In this document: piece after piece, positions 34,213 to 46,592 of the stretch
How positions within the stretch are numbered: the stretch's first letter is position 1
Layout: every line of letters starts with the position of its first letter
Assembly (NCBI GenBank): GCA_946902875.1
Contig: OX336342.1
Coordinates: 11,339,523-11,403,522 of the forward strand
Source: Nematopogon swammerdamellus
Lineage: Eukaryota; Arthropoda; Insecta; Lepidoptera; Adelidae
Reading direction: 5' to 3'
Length of the DNA stretch: 64,000 bases
Position numbers and translations under genes: made by a program
Notes under the pieces: generated by a model
The model's input: only the letters and a program-made list of their open reading frames with translations
What the model was told of the DNA's origin: nothing
The model's database searches: none

Positions 34213-35604
34213 ATTAAATTGTTTTTTAACGCTTTCGGTGACACGCACGAACGATAAATCCGTCAGCAAACATGGTTTAGTAAAAATGATATTAGGATAA
34301 TGTTAGGCCGATGTAGAGAGAAAAGAAAGAATACATTATGGAACGAGTGTATTGACTGATCTTTCTCTCTCATTTGATTAAGTGAGATAGAACATATATA
34401 AATTTAGTTCTCTTTTATTAAAAAATAAACTAGCATTCGCCCGGGAAAAAGACTTACTTATGTCGACGTTTAACTTATTCTTCGTATTATATATTATATT
34501 GGTTTTATTTGCAAGAGCAACCCGTCGAATCAATATTACAGTATCGACATGTAAGAACCGACATAGTTAACCACTAGCTAGATGGAGCAAGTTAATGAGT
34601 GGGTGTGGATAATATTAAATTCCAGGATATTGCGGCGAAAATTCTCCGCTCTTAACATTCCTTCACTCCCGCCAGTATAACGCGTTCTTACTCACGGCAA
34701 ACTATTACTGTACCTATGTAGGTAGGTAGTGTGAAACTGATCATTTCAATAATGTAACCTTACTTGTGATAACACGTAACAGTGGCGTGGATCATTTATT
34801 TCATGTTGTACTATTGGAAATACGAGTAATTCGCCATTAAAAAAATCAATTATTTTATTCTTGTTACTGATTAATTGATATATTTTTCTGTGTGCAATTT
34901 TTGCTAACGTTATTCGCAGTAAAAGTGGAAAATACTTGAAGCATACAACAGTACAATTTTTTTAGCATTATTTGACTGTGCAAGGCGATGGTTAGTAATA
35001 GTAGCTACTTGTTTATATTGAAAAACATGTATGTTTCCGATAATGTTAGAATATTTGACTGGCGATTAAACAATATTTAAATTCCAGAGATGAGAATCTC
35101 CTTCAAAATAGATAAGAAGTCATTGTCTAAAGACCGAGTCCAAATTTGTTCGAAAGCTAAAAATCTCGAAATACTAAATGCCCATTGTCCCAGCAAGAAC
35201 GAATGCTCATTGTCTTACTGGAGTTGCCTTGTACAAAATAATGTTCAGCTTTATTAGGGTTCCGTAATAAAAGAGAGAATTCTACGAGTATTAGTCTCTA
35301 CAATGTCTCTCACAAGTGAATATAGAATAGCATTCTTTTATTTTTTTCAATGTTATTTTACTTAAAATTATGCGAAGGGATTTTTTGGCAATTTTGTGCG
35401 CTGGAAGTATCACACATTTGTGAAAATAATTATCAAATAAGCTTAACACAAACACTATAAATGTTATATATAATTTACACAACATATTATTTTACAAAAT
35501 CCTCAATGTTCAATTGGATTTAGTACTTGGTCGTTTTCAGATAACGCTATTAGGTGAGACCACGGAAGTTGTTTTGGCTATAAATTTTTCCTGTCGGCAT
35601 ATTA
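34213..35604. other. no gene recognised
   Basis: AT-rich, with a short GGGTTCCGTAATAAAAGAG repeat end at 35256. No domain-bearing frame. Confidence 0.3.
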
Positions 35605-36197
35605 TCGGGCCTTATTCTGAAACCTAACGCCTAATCAGCGAGAGCGGCTCTCGTCTCGTCGCCGTCTGTGTGTGCGTCAGACACCAGACAGACTCTGTCT
35701 GGTGTCTGTATTTTGCACACGCACGCAAACTAATACGCAGCGACATGAGAGTGTGTGACCTCCACGAATGAGTGAATTTTGACAGCTATAAATACAAAAT
35801 TTACCCAAAATAATAAATTTAAACTATTCGTAAAAAATATTTTTCTTTTATCTTGCATATTATATTAGTGACCGTACCGAATTATAACACCTTCAAAAAC
35901 ATTTCTCTACATGTATTTATTCGCTTTCAGCGGTTTTCATACATTATTATATACTTTTCGTACAAACCTTTCCTAAGTGTTGGCAACACTGAACTGTCGA
36001 TATCGTCCGTGACAAGAGACGTCTAGCGAGAGGGTCTTAGCTGCCGCCGAGTCGGTCTCGATTCTCGCTCTCGCGGCGATCGACGATACGTCATAGTGAC
36101 GTTCGGAATACCAATTTTCATACAAAAGAGAGCTAAGCGATATTCGCTCTCGCCTAAGCGAGATCGATTAGGCGTTAGGATTCAGAATAAGGCCCGA
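35605..36197. mobile_element. 593-bp MITE with 32-bp terminal inverted repeats
   Basis: TCGGGCCTTATTCTGAAACC (continuing TAACGCCTAATC) at 35605-35636 pairs with 36166-36197, about two mismatches. Inside lies a 31-bp palindrome CAGACACCAGACAGACTCTG, then TCTGGTGTCTG (35680-35710). Non-coding. Confidence 0.85.
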
Positions 36198-36601
36198 TGT
36201 TTCTCGATTGCCACCCCTTTGTCGACCGGCCGCCTGCTCGCCGCGCCGCGCCGCCGTCCAGGCGACTCGATAACGTACAGGAGTTAAAAGGATTGGAAAC
36301 TTGCTTTGTTCTTGTAGTAATAAAATGCGGACGACTGAACTTTGACTTAGGGTACTACATTCGAGGACGAGAGCTCAGTTGTAATCACAAATCACATCAA
36401 ATCATAGTAAGTAGTAGTAGCTGCGTTATTACTACAGTCACGGAATATAATATGTAGGAGGTTCATCTGTGACTACAGGTTGTTCGGTTAGTGCCGTATA
36501 GGGTATCTGCGTGCTTCAAATTCAATGCACGCGTTAAATTAGTTTTCCTATATTCTATGTAGATTCTATTAAGAAACACGCATGTACAAACGCGTGCAGA
36601 A

Positions 36602-36766
36602 CGCAGCAATAAATAATGCACATCGGGCTTTAAAAAGAGACAATCCCGTTGTATTGTAGAGAGTCGTCCCTGTCGCACAGAGACGGTCGAGTTCGAGCGA
36701 CAGGGACGACGCTCTACAACCGGATGTCTCTTACTAAGGCCCGATGTGCATTAATTACTGCCGCGT
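36602..36766. repeat. imperfect fold-back, arms about 70 bp, 20-nt loop
   Basis: GCACATCGGGCTTT, AGAGACAATCC and GTCGTCCCTGTCGC on the left pair with GCGACAGGGACGAC, GGATGTCTCTT and AAGGCCCGATGTGC on the right. The size is like a pre-miRNA or short MITE; I cannot tell which. Confidence 0.75.
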
Positions 36767-37192
36767 ACTGTACCTATGTCAAGTTCATTCACGTGAATTA
36801 TAGAGCGGGTTTTACATAATTTGATCATCAATTAATGATTAATTTTTACTTTTTCTCCCTCCTAAGAAGAAGAAGAAAAAAAGAAAGCGTTTCTCGGAAG
36901 AGTGGGAACAAAATTTAATTTCCCAATTTTTATCATTGGTCGATGTCGGCTCGGATTCGGACCTCGGACCTTGCTTGAGAGATCGAAGCCAAGACAGCAT
37001 CGACCAACCGTCGCTCAAAGGATAAACCGAGTTTAGTGAAAATGTGGTAGGAGAGGCGTGTTGGAATAATAATTATCGCCTGTGTACCTTCATCACAATA
37101 TCAGGGGCCAAAGTCCTAAGTTCGCTGGTGGAGAGTATAAGCCCTTGGTTGAGAATTAATTCATTCGATCTCAATGCAATTTCCTTATAAAA

Positions 37193-38516
37193 AAAAGTGG
37201 TCAAGTGAACAAGTTCACGTGCCAAGGGTCCCGTAACCGCACTGCTTCGCTTTCATCTAATTATATTTTCTACCTGGATGCGGTCAGGCTTTGGATGGTT
37301 AGCCGTACGACCGTGGTTCGGCTGGCTATGGTTCGGATTCCACTTGAAACTATAGTTTCATCCCTTTATGTACATACTAGCTGAGCCCGCGGCTCCGCTC
37401 GCGTGAAATTCGCCGAGCTGAGTTCAGGAAGAGGTAAAACCTTCTCGATGAAAGTAAGTAACTAAGTAACGAAAGAACTACGGGCAAAGAACTAAGGGCA
37501 AGGCCACTGTCACTGTCAGGATCGTGGCACGTGGAGATCCATTGTCTCTGCCTACCCCACCGGGAAACAGGCGTGACGCTATGTATGTATGTAATGTATG
37601 TATGTAAAAAAACCGATACTTCTATACAAACTTTCAACCCCATTTCAAAATTTCAGCTTTCTAGACTTAGTAATTTTAGATAGAGAAAAGAAGATAGAGA
37701 TTAAATAATCCTCCCTTCCTCTCTCCCCGCGGACATCGGGACATCTCCCCCCCCCCCCCCCCACCCCCCTACCTCAACCACCGTCTTCAAAGCCACCGAC
37801 CGACCTACCGTGTAACGTACGTATATATATGAAATGTTCTTATAACTCGAAAACCACTTTATCGATTTACATACGGTTTTCACTGTTACATTTCCTTACT
37901 TCTCAGGTCATTTTAAGCTATCAATCACAACGCTACGTTATCGGTGGCTTGAGCTGTGACCAAAAAGTCACGCGAAAAATTGAAATTTTGGCTGTTCAGA
38001 CATTTAACTTTATCTCCAAATTTATGACATTATGAGGAAAATGAATAGTTTTGTGCACAACTACATAAGAGTACCTATATTGCTTATTTTTTTCAGAATT
38101 TTCAAACAACCCTTAATAGGTCAAAGTTCGGCGACAAAAGTGCAGTTTTTTGTCAACTTTCAAACGAAATATTTGTTAAAGTAAACTTATTGTTTATAGC
38201 AAAATTATATATTTTTGAAATTGGCTTAACAATACCTATAAAATGACATGACATTTGATTTATTTAAAAAATCAAAAAAAAATTTTGGTTTACATTTTGG
38301 GGTACCCTGTACTTTCCACAGGACTATTAGACAAACTAATCTATAATATATCTAGCGGCAAAAATTATACGTAATTAGGCGTCAGTTTCATCGAAATCGG
38401 TTCAGTAGGTCCGGAGATATCTGCGTGTGACCGACAGACGGACAGACAGACAGACAGACACAAGAGCGATCCCATATCCCTTTTCTCGCATTTTGCGACG
38501 GGACCCTAAAAATCAG
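37193..38516 (+). mobile_element. GGGTCCCGT...ACGGGACCC element, copy 2
   Basis: Colinear with 28117-29596 in head (GTGGTCAAGTGAACAAG, GGGTCCCGTAACCGCACTGC), middle and tail (GACGGGACCCTAAAAA). Contains a C run at 37741-37761 and a GACA microsatellite near 38431-38460. Confidence 0.65.
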
Positions 38517-41500
38517 TGTTTGTTCCACAGTGTAGAGTTCAACCACCGGTGCAGTAACTACATAATTACTGTTGCTATTCCCGCTTGAATTTTTTTTTTC
38601 GACTTATGGCTTTCATGGAAGCCTATGTCTGGCTGGGGTAGCTGAAGATTGCAGGGTTTTGCACGAAAGTCCCCAACCAAGCGGGATTAGTTTGCAGGCC
38701 TAGAGCCAACCCCAAACCAAATCAACAACAACCCGCTTGAATTTATTATTGCATCTACACATTCGAAATAAAATTAAATACTTTAGGAGATTGTAATAAA
38801 GTTTGTGCGAAATTGTAAAAACTTAAATTCAAGTTCAATTGGTATTATTACTATAGTATATACAATGATTAATTAAATCAACTTAAAGAGCGATTCAATA
38901 TTTTCAATATGAATTTTCAACAATCCTTCTCCGTGAATCTGAATGAGTATAATGGGCAATGGTCATACTATTTTGAATATACATGAACATATTTTACAAT
39001 CAAAATCAGAATTTCCAAGCGGGCAACAATGGGTTATTTATTCACATTATTCACGATGAGAGGGGCCATCTGTTTGGACGGAAATTGAGCGTCATGCATC
39101 GGAAAAAGGTCACTTCAGCCGCGGTCAGGAAGCGGAAATTGCAATTTTGTCCCGCGCCGAGCAATCCTTCGACTGGAGAATCGACTGGCGGCGCTCAGTT
39201 GGTTAGGTTAGGCCCCGCTCAGACAGGCGTTTTGTTGGTAAATTTTCGGCCACGGAACAGTTCTGCTTTAGCGATAGCCTGTGGCTTGTATGAAGCGTTT
39301 CATAAAGATAAACAGCCATTCACAAGTGACACTTTTTGTGGCAGAAAAGTCGCCTGAAAAAGGCCCATCTGAGCGCGGCCTTAGTATTGTGTGTTGGATA
39401 GTCCTCGCCTCGAGCCTCGTCCCTGAGACCTGCGTTCAGTTTTTGATATCATGATGAAAACATTATGGCATTATAGATATAGTATAACTTCCCTGGCTTA
39501 CTATTAGCGTTCTATCTTATATATTTTACATAACCCAATAGCTTTTGCCTGCAACTTCGCTCACTTGAACAAATAATCAGCAACTCATTCGCGAAGGGAT
39601 GTAAACTACCTCTATGCAAAGTCATTATGTCAGATCCACAGCATTGATATTTGGGTGGTCCACAGGTGGTTTACATTAGACGTATTGTATAACAAACATA
39701 CACCGTTTCAACGTTATAATAATAGATAGATAGTAGACTATAATAACAATAGCTCGACTACTGGTAATAGGCCAGACCCGGAAGATATGAAGAACTAAGG
39801 CAACACAATCATCCGCAATTAAAGGCATCGCCGCGTAGACGCTGTCTATGTTACGTCGAATGGTTGAGCGAAAGGCGAAATACGTGAAATGCGAAAATTA
39901 TTTTTACGGGCCGTCTTTTCTTGTAAAGGGCTATTGTAATGGCAGAAGAGTATAAATTATTAAAATATAGTAGAATATTACATAAGAAATGTCGTTAACG
40001 TACCTAAACTCTTCACTAAATCAAATCTGAACACTAAATTATGTCTTCGAAAACGGGGAAAATACTACAAACATTAAAAAATTTCAAGTTACACAATTAC
40101 AGAATTATCGAACATTAAAAATTTTCTAAATTTCAATTCAAATTTCTTTATTAATATTATAAGACACATAAACAATTTAAATGAAAATTCATAAAATAGT
40201 GTGCAAGTTTAGTCACTTCCGTCTAAACTAACCCACGCGGTTGTCATATAGACGTTTATTTTTGTTTTGCATAATTTTGTGTAAATAAACTAAGTACCCA
40301 CTGAAAATATTATCCTAATATAATGCACAGTCACTAGCAGTCAGTTCCCTGCAAGGCGAAGCTTTTACACATACATTGACATCGCCTGCACTATCTTAGA
40401 TTGGGACTGTAGATGCATTAAATGAGTGCACACAGAGTAATCGAATTACTGTTGTGGTCATTTATAATCAATGTATGTATATGCACAACTCTGAATGTCT
40501 AGAACGTTTAAATCAATTTATGTAAAACTCTGAATCTGGAACCTTGACTCTTGTTACAATCACTAGTTTGCACGAGTCACAATTTTCGACCGAGCATATC
40601 TTCATTTCAGCGCCGACACTCAACGCAGCTCTTGATTCATGTGAACAGTCAATCCTGCCTGGAGCTACATATAGAGCTCTTAGCAGATGTTTCTTCTAAT
40701 TTTTCGGTCACCCTATGAACGAAGCTACTCCTGTGTCCTACTCTTTTTCACTCTTTCTTAAAAATGCGCCACTGAGCGGTACGCGGCGTAGCACTTTGGT
40801 TCGCCGACGACGCGCCTCTGTTGTTCAATCGCGGAAGCAGCGACTCGACACGGTTCGAGTGACAAATAAAGCCCGAGTTGTAATTATTTTCTTTCCGCCC
40901 GTCCTGGGAGCTCACGAACGTCGGCGACTCAGATAATGAGGAAGAATTGAAGTTAAATGGGTTAGCTTGAAACTCCTTGCTTATACTCCAGACAGCATGT
41001 ATGTACGTACATACGAGTATTTACTGCAAAATTTCGCAGTAATAATAAAAAGTGGTACATACAAGGCAAGTATATAGGTAGGTGTATTTCACGCAAATTG
41101 ACCGTGAAATTCCTCACGTAATCTATAATCAGGTATTTACAGTTTTAGGTTTCACATTGGCCTCGTAGCTATCTTTACACCGCCAACTGGTGTAATATTG
41201 AAAGCATGGGAAGAAATCACAAGAAAGAAGCGCAAAAGTATCTACCTACATAGAAATTTTAAACTGAATGAAAGTAAGCTAAAACCGTATTATCTACGAG
41301 GAGGCCCTTTCCCTCTAAAAAGATAACAGTTCCCCATCAAAGTAGACTCCATTAGATACATTCAATGCCTCCCCTCAGTGCACAAACTACGCCCTAGGGG
41401 AGAGGTGTCCTTAGAATCGATTGCCCTTAAAATCGTAACTATGTTGAATTTTCATCAATTATTCGTGCAGTGGGGTGGTCTGGGGTGGACTTCGGAAGCT

Positions 41501-41915
41501 TTACAAAATTCTACGACGCTGCTGCAGAGGACTCCACCTGCAAACTCTTGCGGATCTAGCATTTGGTAGGGGCAGTTGATATATGATCTGAAAAATGTCA
41601 TCATAAATTTTTTTTTGTTTTCACTGTGACGTGATAGAAAAAACTTTCGTTAACATTTCCGCGTTTAGATAATTTTCCACATAAATGTACGTACGTGGTA
41701 CGAGTATACTAGCGTTACATTTACTTGGCAATATTCTATCGGCCGTTCGGGTACGTTAATTTAATTTTTTTATTTGTCTAATCTGTCCGTTCTTTTTCGC
41801 CACGTAGGTATGGGCATAAAATAATTTATGATGAACTTGTCCTATTGGATCGAGAAGAGACTGAAATTAATTCATTCACGGCACCTGAAAAAACTGAAAA
41901 TATTAAACTTCTCAC
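38517..41915. other. no gene recognised; small MITE at about 39213-39383
   Basis: GGCCCCGCTCAGACAGGCGT near 39213 and CGCCTGAAAAAGGCCCATCT, GAGCGCGGCC near 39351-39383 look like the ends of a short inverted-repeat element. At 38600-38735 there is a LINE-like phrase (GTCCCCAACCAAGCGGGATT). The rest is AT-rich with no domain-bearing frame. Confidence 0.35.
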
Positions 41916-41919
41916 CCCC

Positions 41920-43200
41920 ACAGATCCGCGGCACCTGTGAAACGTGAAAACGTGAAGCTTTCACCCCACAGATCCGCGGCACCTGCGAAACGTGAAAACG
42001 TGAAGCTTTCACCCCACAGATCCGCGGCACCTGCGAAACGTGAGAACATGAAGCTTCTCACCTCCACAGATCCGCGGAACCCGCGAAACCTGAAAACATG
42101 AAGCTCCTCACCCCCACAGATCCGCACCACTTGCGAAACTTGAAACATGAAGCTTCTCACCCCCACAGATCCGCGCCACTTGCGAAACCTGAAAACATGA
42201 AGCTTCTCACCCCCACAGATCAGCGGCACCTGCGAAACCTGAAAACGTGAAGCTTTCACCCCACAGATCCGCGACACCTGCGAAACCTGAAAACATGTAG
42301 CTTCTCACCCCCACAGATCCGCGGCACCTGCGAAACGTGAAAACGTGAAGCTTCTCACCCCCACAGATCCGCGGAACCTGCGAAATATGAAAACATGAAG
42401 CTTCTCACCCCCACAGATTTGCGACACCTGCGAAACGTGAAAACGTGAAGCTTCTCACCCCCACAGATCTGCGGCACCTGCGAAACGTGAAAACGTGAAG
42501 CTTCTCACCCCACAGATCCGCGGAACCTTGGAAACCTGAAAACATGAAGCTTCTCACCCCCACAGATCCACGGAACCTGCGAAACCTGAAAACATGTAGC
42601 TTCTCATCCCCACAGATCCGCGGCACCTGCGAAACATGAAAACGTGAAGCTTCTCACCCCCACAGATCCGCGGAACCTGCGAAACCTGAAAATGTGAAGC
42701 TTCTCACCCCCACAGATTCGCGACACCTGCGAAACGTGAAAACGTGAAGCTTCTCACCCCCACAGATCCGCGGCACCTGCGAAACGTGAAAACGTGAAGC
42801 TTCTCACCCCACAGATCCGCGGAACCTTGGAAACCTGAAAACATGAAGTTTCTCACCCCCACAGATCCACGAAACCTGCGAAACCTGAAAACATGAAGCT
42901 TCTCACCCCCACAGATCCGCGCCACTTGCGAAACCTGAAAACATGAAGCTTCTCACCCCCACAGATCCGTGGCACCTGCGAAACTTGAAAACGTGATACT
43001 TTCACCCCCACAGATCCGCATCACCTGCGAAACCTGAAAACATGTAGCTTCTCACCCCCACAGATCCGCGGCACCTGCGAAACGTGAAAACATGAAGCTT
43101 CTCACCCCCACAGATCCGCAGCACCTGCGAAACCTGATAACGTGAAGCTTTTACCCCTGCAGATTCGCGGCGCCAACAAAACCCGAAAATGTGAAGCGGA
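41920..43200. repeat. 50-bp minisatellite, about 26 units, with 6-unit higher order
   Basis: Unit: CACAGATCCGCGGCACCTGC, GAAACGTGAAAACGTGAAGC, TTCTCACCCC. Unit starts run every 47-51 bp from 41920 to 43159. Each unit carries AAGCTT. The block from 42412 and the block from 42710 (298 bp later) are nearly identical over six units, so a six-unit higher-order repeat has been copied. Minus-strand open frames (VRSFMFSGFQGSADLWG-like) are by-products because the unit is not a multiple of three. Confidence 0.95.
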
Positions 43201-43689
43201 GCGAGGGGCAAGCTGGCCGCTAACCGGGCGCGCATGGAAATAAATACCTAAACGAGGCATTCTCTTGTCGAGGAGGTGAACAAAGTTCACAGACATTATT
43301 TCAAATATATGTCTACCTGCTTACTCGCGTACCTTCTGCTAATGCAAATGGAGTGCACGCCTAGCAAACATTGGGAACAAGGCAAATGTATAGAATGTGT
43401 GATATTATGCCGTTTCTGGCTGTTTATTTCCATGCTGGCTCGGAAGGGTCACTGCGGACGAGGAAACAGCAGCTTCGAATATTATCATCGCGGGATTTAT
43501 GAGGGATCCCGTTATTTCGCATGACCCTACTCCTCATATTTGTCAATTTTCACTTCCCAAAACAGGTGTCGTTTCGAATAATATTTTCCCCTTGACTAAT
43601 TAATGTGAATGAATTTTCCGAACATATATTTTATGCGTTATATTTATATTTCTGTACGTATATGCCGGAAGTGGAAGGATGAGAAGAGC

Positions 43690-43995
43690 GGAAGACTGCG
43701 CGTGGTGACGTGCATCGTGGCTAGGTGAGAGGCCTATGTCCAGCAGTGCACTGATGACTGATGATGATGGCGAGTATACGCCAAAGACGTTATATATTTT
43801 GGGATTTATTACTTATGGCTGTTATCCCGACAGGAAAACGGAGTGTGGGAAGACCACCCGCCAGGTGGGACGACGAAATCAAGTACGTCGGCAGAAAGCA
43901 GTGGTTCCGTGCCGCTTTAGGCCGGGAGGACTGGAGGAAAATTGGAGGGGCGTACATCGAGTAGTGGATGCTTACACGCTGACTGACTGACTGAC
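43690..43995 (+). mobile_element. RTE-type LINE ORF C-terminus and 3' end
   Basis: The plus strand encodes GKRSVGRPPARWDDEIKYVG and RKQWFRAALGREDWRKIGGA, the typical end of an RTE-group reverse-transcriptase ORF, then a (CTGA)n tail. It is 5'-truncated. Confidence 0.75.
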
Positions 43996-43999
43996 TGTT

Positions 44000-46448
44000 A
44001 CCGCGGCTTCACTTCACGGCAAAATATTCTATAACCATCCTTAGGCGTGCCAGAAAACTTCCCTCAAAACCCCATGTGAATTGATTGAATAGTTCTCGAC
44101 TCGATAAATCTAATTAATATACAATTAGATTTGGAGATTAGATAGATTTGGATTTTTTTTTTTGTAAAAACACACGTCTTCATTCGGAGCAACATATAGG
44201 CTTTATCGGCTAATCGATTGGCTAATCGAAGGCTTGATCGATTAATCTTGTTCGAATACTTTGCGAAACGTGGTGGTCGGTGTTGTGCTGTAATTTACCA
44301 GAGTTATTGCAGCACAACAACGATTACTCTGCTTATCCCGATTGTTGTGATTCAGCGTGTGTGATATGTATTTACCTATGTATTCATCAATTCATATGAT
44401 TATGAGGTCGGCATAGAATCTAAGTGCTTTTTTTTTCTGAATATGAAGTTGATTGTAACCTACATATTTAGGTCATCATCGATACAGTTTTTATTAACGT
44501 TAATCGTATGTGCGCACTTTCAGAACATGCTTTTCTTCGTAGAAGTAAAAGTTAAACCGTAAATATCTCATCATGCACTGTTCAATATGACTTTATGCGG
44601 AAACTTAGCGCTGAACTATTAAACGCTAGGCGGCCGAGTATGATATTAATTTAATTCAGAACTATGAGTTGAATTTTCCAATATTCACGGAATAGGTAAT
44701 AACTTGAGTGCACTAAGATAGAGGGAACTTTACCCGCTCGTCGCGTCATTATGTGCTGCGTTTATGGCCAATTAAAATGAAAATAATATTGTTTACATAG
44801 ATATATCATCTGGAGAATACGGAATTATTGCAAAAAAACTATTTTTAGCACACTTCAAAATTGAACAGGTTTTCCACTCTGATTTCTTTCGTTGGACTTA
44901 AAGTAATATTTATTATATTGGGAGATAGAGTCGAGAGACGCCACAGTCAATGCGGATAAAAAAACACTGGCACATGCAAAAATAATACTATGCCCCTACA
45001 AGACAAAAGCAAAGAAAGACAGGAGACAAATACGCTTGTATAATTAATTGACTCGAATTTTAATGTATACAAAAGCGCATCAGTTCCTCTCTAAAGTCGT
45101 CCAGCTCCATCTGACCTACTCACATGAGCACCGTAAGTAACGTAGAGGATGTCAAGAAAGGTCATAGAGGTCAATACAAGTAGGTAAGATGAACATAAAT
45201 AAGTCGACATGTAGTGCGACGGGTCCACGTCTCGCCTGCTGGCCGGAAGCGACTAGCGAGGTACTCTACATACATAGAGAGAAGTATATTTTGAGAGCAT
45301 TTTCCTTATTTTTTAATCCCCGACACAAAAATATAGATTTTCTGTGTGTAGATGTATCTGACGCTCGTGTCCACCTAGCTCCGAAACGCATGTAGCGAAT
45401 TTAATGTCCCGACTTTTGTGGCTCACCATAGTGAATAACGCAAGACAATATATGAGATTAATTCAACGAAATTTTTCACATTGCTATAAAGAAATTGTTT
45501 CACAACTTCTAATTTTGAGAGATGATAATTTGTACATTTTTTTTCATCAAGTATATGTACGTACCTAGGTACGTACATAGGCTGGCAGTATTGAACTTTA
45601 ATGATAAGTCCGCCTTTGCGAGTGGCACTTCTGTAGTTCTTTGTTTCTTTTCAATGTTTTTAAAGTGTAAAACAAATTTTAATTCCGATCCAGATAATAA
45701 TTTATCTACTAAACTATCATTGTCTACAGCTACAGTGTGAGGTTCTGTCTGCGCCGCCTGTTCTTTTGTTTGCCGGTGTTGAGCCCGAGCCTTCAGCCTT
45801 GCGCTTTGTCTGAGCCCCACGCGGCGCACATGCCTCCTTCATTCCCCCTTCTTCGCTTTTGCCGACTAACTACTGCATAAGTTGCCAGCTAGTCGAAGTA
45901 CATCTGTATAACCTTGTCACAGGCGCGATTTCTTGTGAGACACGTGGAGTATTTATAGGCACCAGTAGCAACCTAGTGAATGTGAAAAGGTTCTAATAGA
46001 AGCGTTTGTACTTACTGCTCACGATACGGAACCCGCGAAAAACATGAGTGTGAGCATTTGATTTTTCTAGGATTTTAAATTGAAAGCACTAATGTGAAGG
46101 AATATTTGAGGCTGGCTATTCGTTAGTAGCGAACACATTACAAAATACAATATTGTGTGAACACATATTCAGACGAATTGTAATAAGTCTCCACAGTTAG
46201 TGCTTCACAAAAGCTTTCATCAATATAGTATTGTTTGAAGGCAGGCCTAAAATTTTTTTTTATTTATAATTTCTGAATGGGTCATCTCAGGTCAAATTTT
46301 TCTTTTTAATACCTATATTAAGGGGGCGATAATAATTTACTCGTTACAATATCATTCAGTTTCTCTTGCTAATAACAATCACCAAAGTTTTTGAACCTAA
46401 TGGAAGGTGGAATTAGCGACATGTACACATTTAAATGAGACCCGTTGT
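44000..46448. other. no gene recognised
   Basis: A retroposon-tail repeat at 44322-44400 (GATTACTCTGCTTATCCCGA). Otherwise short open frames with no recognisable domain. Confidence 0.3.
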
Positions 46449-46592
46449 TTTTTTTTTTATTTCTTTTTATAGAAAGCGCTACATGTGGCTCCGTTTCACT
46501 TACGAGTAGGTGACTTACGATGCCCATGGACATTCTGTGATGCACGGGCATTTCGAAGGAGCCTTTTCACGCCCCTTTTGAAAACCCCAGGT
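46449..46592 (-). mobile_element. Jockey-type LINE 3' UTR fragment
   Basis: Poly-T, AAAGCGCTACATGTGGCTCC, GATGCCCATGGACATTCTGT, TTCACGCCCCTTTTGAAAAC. Confidence 0.65.

Noticed and set aside
38983..39357. 124-codon plus-strand frame as a gene
   Set aside because: Its second half overlaps a short inverted-repeat element; no recognisable domain or splice partner.
41920..43200. CRISPR-like array appearance
   Set aside because: Units abut directly with no unique spacers, and the genome is a eukaryote; it is a minisatellite.
41912..43296. Minus-strand frames VRSFMFSGF...-type as a repeat protein gene
   Set aside because: The 50-bp unit is not a multiple of three, so frames break every few units; by-product of the tandem repeat.
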